Below, one piece after another: positions 1 to 11,318 of a stretch of 64,000 bases of DNA (positions within the stretch are counted from its first letter, which is position 1; the number at the start of each line of letters is the position of its first letter). The DNA lies in NCBI GenBank assembly GCA_037501455.1, contig CM074856.1, positions 91,772,001 to 91,836,000 of the forward strand, in the 5' to 3' direction. Under the pieces are notes generated by a model that saw nothing but the letters and a program-made list of their open reading frames with translations, was not told where the DNA came from and searched no databases. Position numbers and translations under genes: made by a program. This DNA is from Lantana camara (taxonomy: Eukaryota; Streptophyta; Magnoliopsida; Lamiales; Verbenaceae).

Positions 1-154
1 CTTCCGAATTGATAGGCACCCGTATTACTCATGCTTTATGTCTCATGGTTTTCGAGGTGAGGGTGTTTTTATTTTAGTTATCTATCAAACCCTACAACCC
101 TTATGTGATAAGTTTTGGCCAAAAACCTTATGTATATATATATATATGTGTATA

Positions 155-185
<31 letters not shown>

Positions 186-1414
186 GTTATTTTCAAAGTA
201 GAGTCATCGAGTAAATTATGATCGACTAAACCCTTTTCTTATGAATTATGAAATATGTTATGCTTCTTATGAATCAAATGTTTTGGCGAGATTATGCATG
301 TATGTTATGTTCACGGGCCCAGGAATTTAGTGCATGTGGCTATCCGGGGGGGCAAGGGCCGACGGTGATCCCATGTGCTAATTCCATCTTTGTTTAACGA
401 CAGAACGGATCTCGTTAGGAGTTTTGATGAGAAAACGCTAGTCGGCCAATGAGGACTCATGAACCTCATTTCCATTATATATGACGTGGTCGGGTCTTGC
501 AAACCCGTCCACCACCCGGAGGAAGAAGGTTGGAACTTATTTTATAATTATGTTTATGTTATGATATGATTATGCACCGTGCGGGAAGGCCGGGACACGG
601 ATTACCCAAACGACTATGTCTTATGTTATGAGTTGCATGTATTATAATGTATTGCATGATCGCGTATTCAACATATTAATGAAATGTGTCGTACACGGTC
701 GGAGTTTAGTTGGAGTTGATGCACGCTCACTCGCCGAGCCTTAATGGTTATGTATGAATTATGAACCTAATGAATTTAATATGAATTAGTCGTAAAGCTC
801 GAGCATTGTTTATTTATTTTCTTGCCCTTCGTGGGAACTAACTTCCAATAAAACCTTTGCTTGGGATTTATGGTTTGCATTTGCATGTTTCTATATTTAT
901 ATATCGCTCCTTGTCACACAGTCTTCTTGAGACTGACCCCTCTTTCCTACTTCTCAGTATCTTGCAGGTTTTGCTAGGCGGAGGTCAAATTTAATTCTCT
1001 TGTTGAGTCACACCTGTACACTCGAGTCTCATGTTACATTGTTATGATTTAATTGTAATTCCTTTATGTATTTGGGCCTGTGAGCCAATTATGAATTATT
1101 ATTAATATGGATTGGGGACAGGTTGCATGCGTAGTTGAACCCGTGGATAGGATGCATGTTGAAATTATTTAGATATCTTATGATAATGTTATATGTTGGG
1201 GCTACTATTGAAATTTATGCTTGGTATTATTGCTTCCGCACTATGTATTCGGGATTTTGATTTAATTGGTTCAGGGTTAGTTTTCGCCTAGCTAGGTTGC
1301 TTTTATTTTGTCTCCCGTTCGCTATGAGTCCGGTTTATGCTTGGATTATCCATTTCATGTGTGGACTAGACTTGTAGTGCGAGGGATGTGGTGCCTATCT
1401 TCCCGGGTGCTCCA
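1..1414 (+). mobile_element. A-family LTR, 3' part, cut by window edge
   Basis: This is the reverse complement of the beginning of the A LTRs found at 11855 and 25687, so here the LTR reads on the plus strand. It ends GGGTGCTCCA at 1405-1414, where the other copies end GGGTGCTACA. Visible landmarks are the donor-like GAG/GTGAGG at 54-62, the TCTTGAGACTGACCCCTC segment near 924-941, the acceptor CAG at 965-967 and CTAGGCGGA just after it. No primer binding site follows position 1414, so it is a 3' LTR or a solo LTR, not a 5' LTR. It abuts an F-like LTR fragment. A (TA)n run lies at about 130-184. Confidence 0.85.
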
Positions 1415-1973
1415 AAAATATGCAAAGATTCATGTCCTAATTCATACAAAAAACGAAGCTAAATCATGAGAGTGGAAGAGATGCTCACAAAGGTTCATAT
1501 TCTTCAAGTTTCATGAGAATCCATTAATGGTAACTTGCAATTAACTTATCTATCATGCAATATAAGTTCAAGGAAACACAAATGGAAGCCTTAGAATCAT
1601 ATAACATGCTCCATAGTAAAAGAAACCACAAGAACACATGTAAGAATCATCAAATTTCCCTAAACCCTTACTATTCATCATCTTCTCCAATACTTGATCA
1701 AATCTTGGTGAAATCAGGTAATATAGGACTTAAAATAACCACAAGGAGATACACAACATAAAAATGGGCTTACCTAACAAATTGGAGAAGGAATGGATGT
1801 GAGATGAGCTCAAATTCTCACTTGGGGAATAGTTCTCTTCTTCTTCTTCTTCTTCCTTTCTCTCCTTTCTTATTCTTTTGGCTGAGTTTTGGTGAAAGAA
1901 AGAGAGAATGGCTTAGTTTTTGGGGCTGAATAGGGGAGACATACAATGTTTTCAAGTGGGTTAGGTCTTGGGT
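1415..1973 (-). mobile_element. F-like LTR fragment, part 1 (split by element E)
   Basis: This sequence continues at 10073 after element E is removed, because E is flanked by TGGGT at 1969-1973 and 10068-10072. The combined piece ends GGGCGTTACA at 10625. Read on the minus strand it would begin TGTAACGCCCC, close to the TGGAACGCCC start of the F LTR. It is truncated at 1414/1415 by the A-type LTR. The TTCTTCTTCTTC tract near 1836-1855 resembles the transcription-start neighbourhood of the other LTRs. Confidence 0.65.
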
Positions 1974-4612
1974 TGTAGCACCCACACGTAGGACCACATC
2001 CCCCGCACCAAGATGCAAACTCGGTTATGAAATAGAGAGTCCATACCCAAATCCGAATCTTAGCGAACGGGAGACTAACTCACTCACTAAGCCAGGCGGA
2101 GCTAAACAGACTCAGAGTGAGCGGAAGCTTAAATAAACAAACAAGCGATGCATCAATAAATAGTTATAGGTACCATCACATAATATATACATATTGTATT
2201 TACGTATAGGTACCAACAGTCAAACCTGTGCAGAATATTCATTGGCCATCCCGGCCTCAACAAAACATAATAGCTAAATCCACAAAATAAGAGTCATACA
2301 TAACAGAAGATGTTAAAGTGTGAGTAAAATGCATCTAAAATGACCTAGACCGATCAGTGTACAAGAGGAAGATACACTTCTCCGCCTAGTTCGTTCAAGA
2401 AAGCACCTGAAACTGAAAAGGAGAGAGGGGTCAGTCCACTGACTGAGTGAGGGGCTAACGCACACCCACACACTATATATATATATAACAAAGCACTTCT
2501 CAAAAGGAGGACTTATGAACCGGAATAGGTTTTACAAGCTAAACCTTTAAAACATAACCATATACTTAAAATATGGTAGAGAGACTATCCCGATTCATAC
2601 TTCCTATAGTAGATCAAACAGACATGCTCGGCGAGAACGAGCTTCCAACCTTACTTCCCTTACAGAACAAAACATAAATCAGAAATAAATCCATCCTCAC
2701 CTCCGATGATGGAAGAGCCACGTGCGTAGCTCAAACCATCTAACTAAACCTATAACAAACTCACGCGGGGTAGCTAACCAACAACGTGCCCTCCCCGGAT
2801 TCAACCCCGGAAGCATCAAAATATCATACCTTCCCTATCTCCCGGGGTCGCGTATGATACTTCGGGTGGAGACTATGCACAGGCTTTACCTCGACGGCCC
2901 GACACCGTACCGAGGGCTCCTCCATATCTCCTTGGATCCACAAACACATAACAGAAACAACCACGCCAATCTTTCGTGGCACATCTCGTTACAGAACTTA
3001 AACAGACCGAATTCTACAAACTAGCTTACATATGCCTTCATAATATCATTTTCCAAAACAAGATTGGTTCACAAGATCATAAACATAATATATACAACAC
3101 TTATTTACATATATATATATATAGTATACTCGCATACGCGGCATGAAAACATCACATAAGGCTTTAGGTCAATATCTATACAAATCCTAAATGTCACCTT
3201 GTTCTTGGCAAAAGTAGTGTAGATAGAAGGACTTAGGTCTCGGGCTCGTCAACGGGAACCTCCTCTGAAAAGGAAACACAAAAGCCCAACACTTAGACTC
3301 TAAATGCACCGAAAACGACGTACGGCAAAAGAAAAGGATGCATGAGATGCCGTGAATGTCATACAATTGCACCGAGAATTTCACATAAGGCAAAACAAGT
3401 TAAACGATGTAAAAGTAACAAATCAAAGTTCAAGGAAGATATATAAGAGCAATTAGGAAGCAAAGAAGTCAAACCCAAAATGTCGAAAAAATCGAAAACG
3501 GTCAGCGGGCTTGGAAACGGTCGTTTCGAGTCCGAGAACAAAATCGAAACGGGCGTTTCCTAAGCTACTGACTTAAACCGACAGCCTTGAAACGGCCGTT
3601 TCGGGTTGCAGTACAAACTCGAAACGGGCGTTTCGGAAGCTACTGACCTCCAGAGTGGGAACCGGAACGGCCGTTTCCATTTTAGTTCAAAACTCGGAAC
3701 GGCCCTTCCGTGTCCCATTCCTGTCTCCCCGCCTAACCGAAACGGGCGTTTCCAATTTTCAAAAGGGGGCGAAACGCCCGTTTGGCCCTGGCGTGGAGCG
3801 TAGTGATGATCTCGGTAGAACAGGGGAACAAAGCAAAAAGGCATCAACAAGATCAAAACTCAACAAAATTGCATGAAACTCGAACCCAAACATGAATGTA
3901 ATGCAAGAACAATATAATCACACAAAAATTCCAAGAAAAATGAAAATTGAAAGCATATAGATAAAGTTCATATTTTGAGAAAATCATACTCAAAGTTGGG
4001 TAAATGCAATCAATCCATTCAACCACCAAGCACATGCAATAAATGCAACAAAGGCAACATAAAGAACTCATAAATAAAGTCAAGTTACAAAAGAAACCAA
4101 CCAAAGATCACAAAATCACTAAAATGGCTCAACCCTTACTACTCATGTTCTTGGCCAATATCAAATGAAACCATAATCTCAAAATGAAATGTTCGGATGG
4201 ATAGAGAGAGGATCTTGTGGGGATTCCAGAACTTACTTGGACTCGTGAAAAGATGGAGAAATAAAGATGTTGTGGTTGATTGAAGCTTTGATCAAAGAGG
4301 GGTTTGGTTAGGCTCTTTTCTTCCTTATCTTGGAGATGAAATCACGTAATGAGGAAGGGAGGGTTTGGTTCATCCTTTAAGGATAAACCGGGTTCGGTTC
4401 ACGGGTTCGGTTCAAAGATTTTCGGTTCGGTTTGGTTTGGTTTGAATGGTTAAGGGTCCAACGAGCCAAAACGAATAATTCAATTAATCCACATAATTCA
4501 AAGAGTTCAATTAATTCAAATAGATTTAAATAAGTTCAAATAATTAAATTAAAAGCGCACATAATAGATAAATCACACATTTACCTGTACCACTGTATAC
4601 CGGGGTGTCACA
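1974..4612 (-). mobile_element. Element E left LTR (3' LTR on the minus strand)
   Basis: It begins TGTAGCACCC and ends GGGGTGTCACA on the plus strand. It matches 7428-10067 along its whole length, with scattered substitutions. Landmarks in sense (minus) order: a palindrome array (3784-3514), a donor-like CAAG/GTGACA with its first intron base at 3197, a hairpin TCAGTC/GACTGA at about 2431-2446, an acceptor CAG/GT whose last intron base is 2407, and GTGCGGGGGATGTGG close to the end. The right copy has the stronger donor AAG/GTGAGG. Confidence 0.9.
3514..3784. repeat. Array of eight GAAACG/CGTTTC palindromes in E left LTR
   Basis: Units with 6-bp arms and a 2-base centre lie at 3514-3527, 3546-3559, 3589-3602, 3621-3634, 3739-3752 and 3771-3784. 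Variants at 3664-3678 (GGAACG/CGTTTCC) and 3695-3710 (CGGAA/TTCCG) keep pairing with other bases. The usual unit is GAAACGGGCGTTTC or GAAACGGCCGTTTC. Spacing is irregular, about 30-60 bases. Open frames in this stretch exist in several frames at once because of the palindromes and are not genes. Confidence 0.9.
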
Positions 4613-4647
4613 TCCTCCCCCCTTTCAAAGAACCTGTCCCCAGATTC
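4613..4647 (-). promoter_or_regulatory. Element E polypurine tract and adjoining hairpin
   Basis: On the minus strand, GAAAGGGGGGAGGA directly precedes the LTR start TGTGACACC, which is the expected plus-strand primer. Next to it is a hairpin with 7-bp arms (4630-4636 and 4641-4647) and a 4-base loop. One pair is U-G if read as RNA. The pol stop codon (4653-4655) lies six bases upstream in the sense direction. Confidence 0.85.
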
Positions 4648-4652
4648 ACTAC

Positions 4653-5198
4653 TCAACCTGCGAACAAAGCCGGGTACAACTCTCTCATCTTCCCTTCGGT
4701 CTCCCAAGTAGACTCTTCGGATATCTGATCTCTCCATAAAACTCGGACCAAAGGAATCTGCTTATTCCTCAACACCTGAATCTTCCGGTCTTGAATCTCA
4801 ACTTGGTGCTTTACAATCGTCAAATCCGACTGAAGTTGCACTTCCTCAACAGGGAGTACGGTTGTCTCATCGGGATAAAACTTTCGGAGCTGTGAAACAT
4901 GAAAAACATTATGTATCCCGGTCATATCTGGCGGTAGGTCCAACCTATACGCCACTTCACCAATTTTCTCAAGGATTTGAAACGGTCCAAGGTATCTAGG
5001 ATTAAGCTTCCCACCTCGACCAATTCGAGTAAAGCCTTTCCGAGGAGATGCTTTCAAGAAAACCCGATCTCCTACCTCAAATTCAAGGGGCCTTCTCCTC
5101 TTATCTGCATAGCTCTTCTGACGGTCCTGAGCTACCCTCATTCTCTGTTGAATCAGCTTCACTTTAGCAGTAGTCTTGTCCAATCTCTCCCGAGGCAT
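4653..5198 (-). pseudogene. Element E integrase C-terminal domain with chromodomain
   Basis: A 181-residue frame, the C-terminal end of the polyprotein. The first third carries KLIQQRM and DRQKSYAD typical of gypsy integrase C termini, then the GPF/Y-type segment YLGPFQILEKIGEVAYRLDL and HNVFHVSQLRKF. The last 45 residues (VEIQDRKIQVLRNK through WETEGKMRELYPALF) fit a chromodomain of the Tekay/Del type, which in this family is thought to steer integration to marked chromatin. It ends in TGA at 4653-4655 just before the polypurine tract. The link to the upstream integrase core is broken by a frameshift between 5198 and 5237. Confidence 0.85.
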
Positions 5199-5236
5199 AG
5201 CTCTTTCAAGCTATTCTCTTCCGTCCATCGCCAATC

Positions 5237-6490
5237 TTACATATCCCAAAAGAGAGGCGATCTACACTTTCTTCCATACAATGCTTCATAAGGATCCATC
5301 CCAATTGAAGCCTGAAAGCTGTTATTGTAGGAAAACTCGACTAGAGCCAAATGTTTATCCCACTTCTCTTTGAAGTCCAAAGCACACGCCCTTAGAAGAT
5401 CTTCCAAATACTTGATCAATCTTTCAGATTGCCCGTCCGTCTGAGGATGAAAAGCAGTGCTAAAATTAAGCTTCGTACCCAACCGTTTCTGTAGATCTTG
5501 CCAAAACATAGTTGTAAACCTTGGATCACAATCGGAAACAATGCTAGCCGGAGCTCCATGAAATCTCACAATCTCATCACAATACAGTTCGGCTAACTTG
5601 GGAGTCTTATAGGACATCTTGACCTTGAGAAAATGAGCAGACTTCGTCAGACGGTCGACTATTACCCAAATCCCATCATAACCCCCTCTAGATTTCGGCA
5701 AACCGGAAATAAAATCCATCGTCACTTGCTCCCATTTCCATTCGGGTATTAGAAGTGGTTGGAGAGTACCTGCTGGTCTTTGGTGTTCAGCCTTCACCAC
5801 TTGACAGGTGAGACATCGCCTTACAAAGTTGGCAATATCCCTCTTCATGCCATTCCACCAAAAATGCTCTTTCAAATCCCGGTACATCTTAGTACCACCG
5901 GGATGAATGGAATAACCTGAACGATGCCCTTCTTCAAGCACTAGCCTCTTGAGTTCTTCTGGAATACAAACTCTTGTCTTAAACCTGAAAACTCCGGAAT
6001 CGTCAAACCCAAACTTTGTCTCTGGATCAACTCTCGAACGAACTATTAACTTCTGAATCTCTGGATCTATAGCCTGAGCATCAATTATCCTCTGTTTCAT
6101 GTCAGGTTGAACTGTGATGTTAGCTAATCGGGCCACTGAAACCAGAATCGTTGAACCCTGATCCGAAATCTCTGCACTCATACCCGAAACACTTACTTTT
6201 CTGCTGAAAGCATCTGCCACTACGTTGGCCTTACCCGGATGATACTGAATCGTACAGGCATAGTCTTCTAAGAATTCCATCCACCTTCTCTGTCGATTAT
6301 TGAGTTTCTTCTGAGTGAAAAGATATTTAAGGCTCTTATGATCCGTGAAAATCTCAAAAGTCGTCCCATAAAGATAATGGTGCCACTTTATCAAAGCAAA
6401 CACAACCGCTGCAAGCTCAAGATCGTGAGTGGGGTAATTCTTCTCATACTCTTTCAACTTCCTAGATGCATAGGCCACAACCCGACCACC
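5237..6490 (-). pseudogene. Element E RNase H and integrase core
   Basis: The frame opens after an in-frame TAA at 6491-6493 and runs to a stop at 5237. Counting residues from the Met at 6478: the end of RNase H (ELAAVVFAL near 21-29, [11 protein letters not shown] at 44-54), an HHCC zinc finger (H185, H192, C222, C225) and the integrase catalytic core with D255 (TMDF), D316 (SDCD) and E352 (QSER), a D,D-35-E spacing. [10 protein letters not shown] is a gypsy hallmark. All catalytic residues are present although the gene is broken. It belongs to the same polyprotein as the RT fragments on its right. Confidence 0.9.
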
Positions 6491-7123
6491 TTATATCAAC
6501 AAACAACCCAGGCCTTCTTTAGAAGCATCTATGAAAATTGAGTAACCCTCGGATCCCTCTGGTAAAATAAGAATTGGTGCCGAAGTTAATCTTTCCTTCA
6601 GAATTTGAAAACTCCTTTCACATTCATCATCCCACTTATACTTCACTTCTTTCTTTGTTAATCGAGTCAATGGGCCAGCAATCTTACAAAAGTCCTTCAC
6701 AAACCTCCTATAGTAACCCGCTAACCTAAGGAAACTTCTCACCTCGGAGACATTCCTCGGTCTCTCCCACTGAGCCACGGTCTTAATCTTAGAAGGATCA
6801 ACCTCAATACCTTGGTCCGAAATTATATGGCCCAGGAATGTGACCCTATCAATCCAAAACTCGCACTTGCTGAATTTAGCATAAAGCTTGTGCTCTCTCA
6901 AAGTTTCCAAAACAATCCAAAGATGAATTGCATGCTCTTCTATAGACCTCGAATAAACCAAGATGTCATCGATGAAAATCACTACAAATTTGGCGAGAAA
7001 CGATCTGAATACTCGATGCATCATATCCATGAACACCGCCGGAGCATTAGTCAATCCAAAAGGCATCACCACAAACTCGAAGTGTCCATACCGGGTATTG
7101 AATGCCGTCTTAGAAATATCTTT
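6491..7123 (-). pseudogene. Element E reverse transcriptase, palm/thumb and connection
   Basis: Counted from the Met at 7072, the frame contains [13 protein letters not shown] (residues 2-14) and the catalytic FIDD motif with aspartates 35 and 36, then the thumb and the start of RNase H ([14 protein letters not shown]). The frame is continuous up to 7123. It is bounded by in-frame TAA codons at 7124-7126 (start side) and 6491-6493 (end side). Flanking sequence keeps the same frame across both stops, so this is one RT-RNase H gene with two nonsense mutations. Confidence 0.9.
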
Positions 7124-7417
7124 TTACCGGATACGGAGTTGATAATACCCTTGTCTCAAATCCAGGTTAGAATACACTTGGGAGCCTTGTAAAATATCAA
7201 ACAATTCTTCAATACGAGGTAACGGATACTTGTTCTTAACTGTCATCCGGTTCAATTCCCGATAATCTATACACATCCTCAAAGATCCGTCTTTCTTCTT
7301 CACAAATAACACGGGCGCACCCCAAGGGGAAATACTTGGACGGATATACCCACAACCCAACAACTCCTCAAGCTGAGTCTTCAACTCCTTCAATTCTGCA
7401 GGAGGCATACGGTAAGG
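7124..7417 (-). pseudogene. Element E reverse transcriptase, N-terminal part, cut by LTR
   Basis: Recognisable RT fingers: [44 protein letters not shown] and [13 protein letters not shown], then [15 protein letters not shown] with the first catalytic aspartate (NLDL). The frame is interrupted at 7417/7418 by ggtcttgggt and the start of the right LTR, so gag, protease and the first RT residues are gone. The apparent N-terminal extension of this frame is reverse-complement LTR sequence. Confidence 0.9.
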
Positions 7418-7427
7418 GGTCTTGGGT

Positions 7428-10067
7428 TGTAGCACCCACACGTAGGGCCACATCCCCCGCACAAAGATCCAAACACGGTTATGAAATAGAGAGTCCATAC
7501 CCAAATCTGAATCTTAGCGAACGGGAGACTAACTCACTCACTATGCCAGGCGGAGCTAAACAGACTCAGAGCGTGCGGAAGCTTAAATAAACAAACAAGC
7601 GATGCATCAATAAATACTTATAGGTACCATCACATAATATATACATATTGTATTTACGTATAGGTACCAACAGTCAAACCTATGCAGAATATTCATTGGC
7701 CATGCGGGCCTCAACAAAACATAATAGCTAAATCTACAAAATAAGAGTCATACATAACAGAGGATGCTAAAGCGTGAGTAAAATGCATCTAAAATGACCT
7801 AGACCGACAAGTGTATAAGAGGAAGACACACTTCTCCGCCTCGCTCGGTTAAGAAAGCACCTGAAACTGAAAAGGAGAGACGGGTTAGCCCACTGACTAA
7901 GTGAGGGGTTAACGCATACCCACACACTATATATATAACAAAGTACTTTTCAAAAGGTGGACTTATGAACCGGAATAGGTTTTACAAGCTAAACCTTTAA
8001 AATATAACCATATACTTAAAATACTGTAGAGAGACTATCCCGATTAATACTTCCTATAGTAGATCAAACAGACATGCTCGGCGAGAACGAGCATCCAACC
8101 TTACTTCCCTTACAGCACAAAACATAAATCAGAAATAAATCCATCCTCACCTCCGATGATGGAAGAGCCACACGCGTAGCTCAAACCATCTAACTAAACC
8201 TATAACAAACTCACGCGGGGTAGCTAACCCACAACGTGCCCTCCCCGGATTCCACTCGGGAAGCTTCAAAATATCATACCTTCCCTATCTCCCGGGGTCA
8301 CGTATGATACTTCGGGTGGAGACTATGCACAGGCTTTACCTCGACGGCTCGACACCGTACCGAGGGCTCCTTACCCATGTCTCCTTGAATCCACAAACAC
8401 ATAACAGAAACAACCACGCCAATCTTTCATGGCACACCTCGCTACAGAACTTAAACAGACTGAATTCTACAAAGTAGCTTACATATGCCTTCATAATATC
8501 ATTTTCCAAAACAAGATTGGTTCACAAGATCATAAACATAATATATACAACACTTATTTACATATATATATATATATAGTATACTCGCATGCGCGGCATG
8601 AAAACATTACTTAAGGCTTGAGGTCAATATTTATACAAATCCTAAACCTCACCTTGTACTTGGCAAAAGTAGTGTAGACAGAAGGACTTAGGTCTCGGGC
8701 TCGTCAACGGGAACCTCCTCTGAAAAGGAAACACAAAAGCCCAAGACTTAGACTCTAAATGCACCGAAAACGATGCACGACAAAAGAAAAGGATGCATGA
8801 GATGCCGTGAATGTCATACAATTACACCGAGAATTTCATATAAGGCAAAACAAGTTAAATGATGCAAAAGTAACAAATCGAAGTTCAAGGAAGATATATA
8901 AGAGCAATTAGGAAGCAAAGAAGTCAAACCCGAAAAGTCGGAAAAATAAAAAACGGTCAGCGGGCTTGGAAACGGCCGTTTCGAGTCCTAGAACAAAATC
9001 AAAACGGGCGTTTCCTAAGCTACTAACTTGAACCAACAACCTCGAAACGGCCGTTTCGGGTTGCAGTACAAACTCGAAACGGGCATTTCGGAAGTTGCTG
9101 ACTTCCAGAGCGGGAACCGGAATGGCCGTTTCCATTTTAGTTCAAAACTCGGAACGGCCCTTCCGAGTCCAATTCCTGTCTCCTCGCCTAACCGAAACGG
9201 GCGTTTCCAATTTTCAAAAGGGGGCAAAACGCCCGTTTCGCCCTAGCCTGGAGCGCAGTGATGGTCTAGGTAAAACAGGGGAACAAAGCAAAAAGGCATC
9301 AACAAGATCAAAACTCAACAAAATTTCATGAAACTCGAACCCAAGCATCAATGTAATGCAAAAACAATATAATCACACAAAAATTCCAAGAAAAACGAAA
9401 ATTGAAACCATATAGATCAAGTTCATATTTAGTAAAAATCATACTCAAAGTTGGGTAAATGCAATCAATCCATTCAACCACCAAGCTAATGCCATAAATG
9501 CAACAAAGGCAACATAAAGAACTCATAAATAAAGTCAAGTTACAAAAGAAACCAACAAAAGATCACAAAATCACTAAAATGGCTCAACCCTTCCTATTCA
9601 TGTTCTTGGCCAAAATCAAATGAAACCATAATCTCAAAATGAAATGTTCAGATCAATAGAGAGAGGATGTTGTGGGGATTCCAGAACTTACTTGGACTCG
9701 TGAAAAGACGGAGAAATAAAGAAGTTGTGGTTGATTAAAGCTTTGATCAAAGTAGGGTTTGGCTTGGCTCTTTTCTTCCTTGTCTTGGAGATGAAATCAC
9801 GTAATGAGGAAGAGAGGGTTTGGTTCATCCTTTAAGGCTAAACCGGGTTCGGTTCACGGGTTCGGTTCAAAGCTTTTCGGTTCGGTTTGGTTTGGTTTGA
9901 ACGGTTAAGGGTCCAACGAGCCAAAACAAATAATTTACTTAATCCACATAATTCAAAGAGTTCAATTAGTTCAAATAGATTCAAATAAGTTCAAATAATT
10001 AAATTAAAAGCGCACATAGTAGATAAATCACACATTTACCTGTACCACTGTATACCGGGGTGTCACA
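7428..10067 (-). mobile_element. Element E right LTR, flanked on both sides by TGGGT
   Basis: It is a full-length match to 1974-4612. It is bordered by TGGGT on the left (7423-7427) and right (10068-10072), the signature of a solo LTR with its own TSD. The expected primer binding site is absent on its inner side. Landmarks: array 8969-9239, donor AAG/GTGAGG (first intron base 8652, minus), acceptor CAG/GT (last intron base 7861), and a mutated hairpin near 7885-7900. Confidence 0.9.
8969..9239. repeat. Array of GAAACG/CGTTTC palindromes in E right LTR
   Basis: This is the counterpart of the left-LTR array. Perfect GAAACGGCCGTTTC units lie at 8969-8982 and 9044-9057. Degraded units lie at 9001-9014 (AAAACG/CGTTTC), 9076-9089 (GAAACG to GAAAC/ATTTC) and 9226-9239. 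The unit equivalent to 8969 in the left LTR has one arm mismatch, so the two LTRs lost pairing at different units. Confidence 0.85.
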
Positions 10068-10072
10068 TGGGT

Positions 10073-10625
10073 AGGGTCGAGGTGTGTCAATATAGGTACG
10101 TGCACTCATAAATTGTCAATGGTAGTCATTTTAGGCACGAGGTGCTCGTTTCGGTTGAAATTCAGGGATCCAAATAGTCTTCGAAAAATATGAGATTTGT
10201 CCAATCAGATCCGAATAGTCGATACGAGTCTAATGGAGTGACGGAACTCGATTCCAAGTTCCCGAGCTCAAGATATCACATACGGAACCAAAGGTGCACT
10301 AATTGCTCGTTTGCCCCGTTTTGGTTCCAAAGCTCAAAATAAATTCAAAACTCATGCAAAAGAGTACAGAAACATAAAACGAGCAAAAAGATATGATCAT
10401 AATACACATAATTCACTCAGACCAAGTTTTCATGAAAAACGAAAATCAAATCGAATATAAACGACACTCAAACACAATAACATAGGCGTAAACGTTTCAA
10501 GAATTCATTTTCAAAATTAAACTAATAAGAGAAGTAATAATTGAAATTATATAAAATTAATTTAATTGCACATATTGATAAACATATACGTCATACTTGA
10601 ATAACGGAAAAAATGGGGCGTTACA
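10073..10625 (-). mobile_element. F-like LTR fragment, part 2
   Basis: Continuation of 1415-1973 beyond element E. The stretch GTTTCGGTTGAAATTCAGGG and the following CCGAGCTCAAGATATCACAT and CTAATTGCTCGTTTGCCCC segments correspond to 56580-56760 in the F LTR. It ends GGGGCGTTACA at 10625 with a tgacgtat-type motif near the terminus, as in F. It joins directly onto a gag coding fragment, so the original insertion was into a gypsy gag gene. Confidence 0.75.
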
Positions 10626-11318
10626 GGTACACGCTGGCCATTTTACAAGACTGAAGGTTTGAAGAGTTTCTTACTCTAAAACAAGGAGACAAAACGGTCA
10701 TGAAGTACATCGAAAAGTTTGAGAGGTTAGGCACTTACGTGCCTCATATTATGAGCAATAATGAGATGAGGACTTGGTACTTTATGGAAGGTCTTCGGGA
10801 TGAGTTCAAGGAGGCCTTATATGCGGAGAATATGAGCACAGGGATTAAAGCTACAATGAAAGCTTTAAGGGTTGAGAATCGAAGATTAACAAGAGGGCAA
10901 GGAAGAAGAGAATTCGGGATCGAGAGGTGAGTTGGGATTTTGTTCGAATTTACAAGTGGAAGAAAGATCCCAAAAACTCGGTACCAAAGCTAAGAAGAAG
11001 TTTCATGGGAGCAAGCACAAAACCGGGAACCCTCCGAAACTGAGGAAAGAACCTCAACCATGTGCATATTGTGGAGGAACTAACCACGCTTACAACACGT
11101 GTTGGGATCGATTGAAGAAGTGCTATGTGTACCGATCAAGGGAACATATGGTTTCCGATTGCGATCAATCAAACGCTAACAAACAATGGAAGCTAGAACA
11201 AAGGCTTCAATTTGGAAACCAACATGAGTCCGAAAATGGAGGTATTCGCATTCATGGCACTTGCGCCCATGACATGTTTAAATTTTGTAATTATCTGTCC
11301 TTCGTGCCTAGTTGTTAA
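10626..11318 (+). pseudogene. Gypsy gag fragment with zinc knuckle
   Basis: From 10655 the frame reads FEEFLTLKQGDKTVMKYIEKFERL, typical of the gypsy gag capsid region, up to a TGA at 10928-10930. The protein continues in a shifted frame from 10932. That part has a perfect CCHC knuckle (residues 44-57: CAYCGGTNHAYNTC, C-x2-C-x4-H-x4-C) and a second, damaged one (64-77) in which the second Cys is Tyr. Gag packages element RNA into virus-like particles. The N-terminal part is missing, cut off by the LTR ending at 10625. It is on the opposite strand to E and A, so it belongs to a separate, older element. Confidence 0.8.

Larger units (their letters stand above)
1974..10067 (-). mobile_element. 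Element E: chromovirus-type Ty3/gypsy retrotransposon, 5' coding half missing
   Basis: Two LTRs of 2639 and 2640 bp flank 2.8 kb of minus-strand pol. The outer flanks carry the TSD TGGGT (1969-1973, 10068-10072). The 3' LTR (left) is next to a proper polypurine tract. The right LTR is not next to a primer binding site: it cuts directly into reverse transcriptase at about 7417, so gag, protease and the start of RT are absent. A third TGGGT (7423-7427) lies on the inner side of the right LTR (see findings). The lineage call (Tekay/Del chromovirus) rests on the chromodomain-like C terminus of integrase and the long LTRs. The pol pieces carry stops, so the copy is dead. Confidence 0.85.

Noticed and set aside
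130..184. (TA)n runs here and at about 3108-3122, 18717-18732 and 57101-57125
   Set aside because: Ordinary microsatellites. Only the runs preceding the CTCAGTC block are of any note, and those are covered there.
3560..3876. Several overlapping open frames on both strands in the E LTR (also 8908-9331)
   Set aside because: They arise because palindromic repeats keep many frames open at once. The frames on both strands translate the same repeat, and no domain is recognisable.
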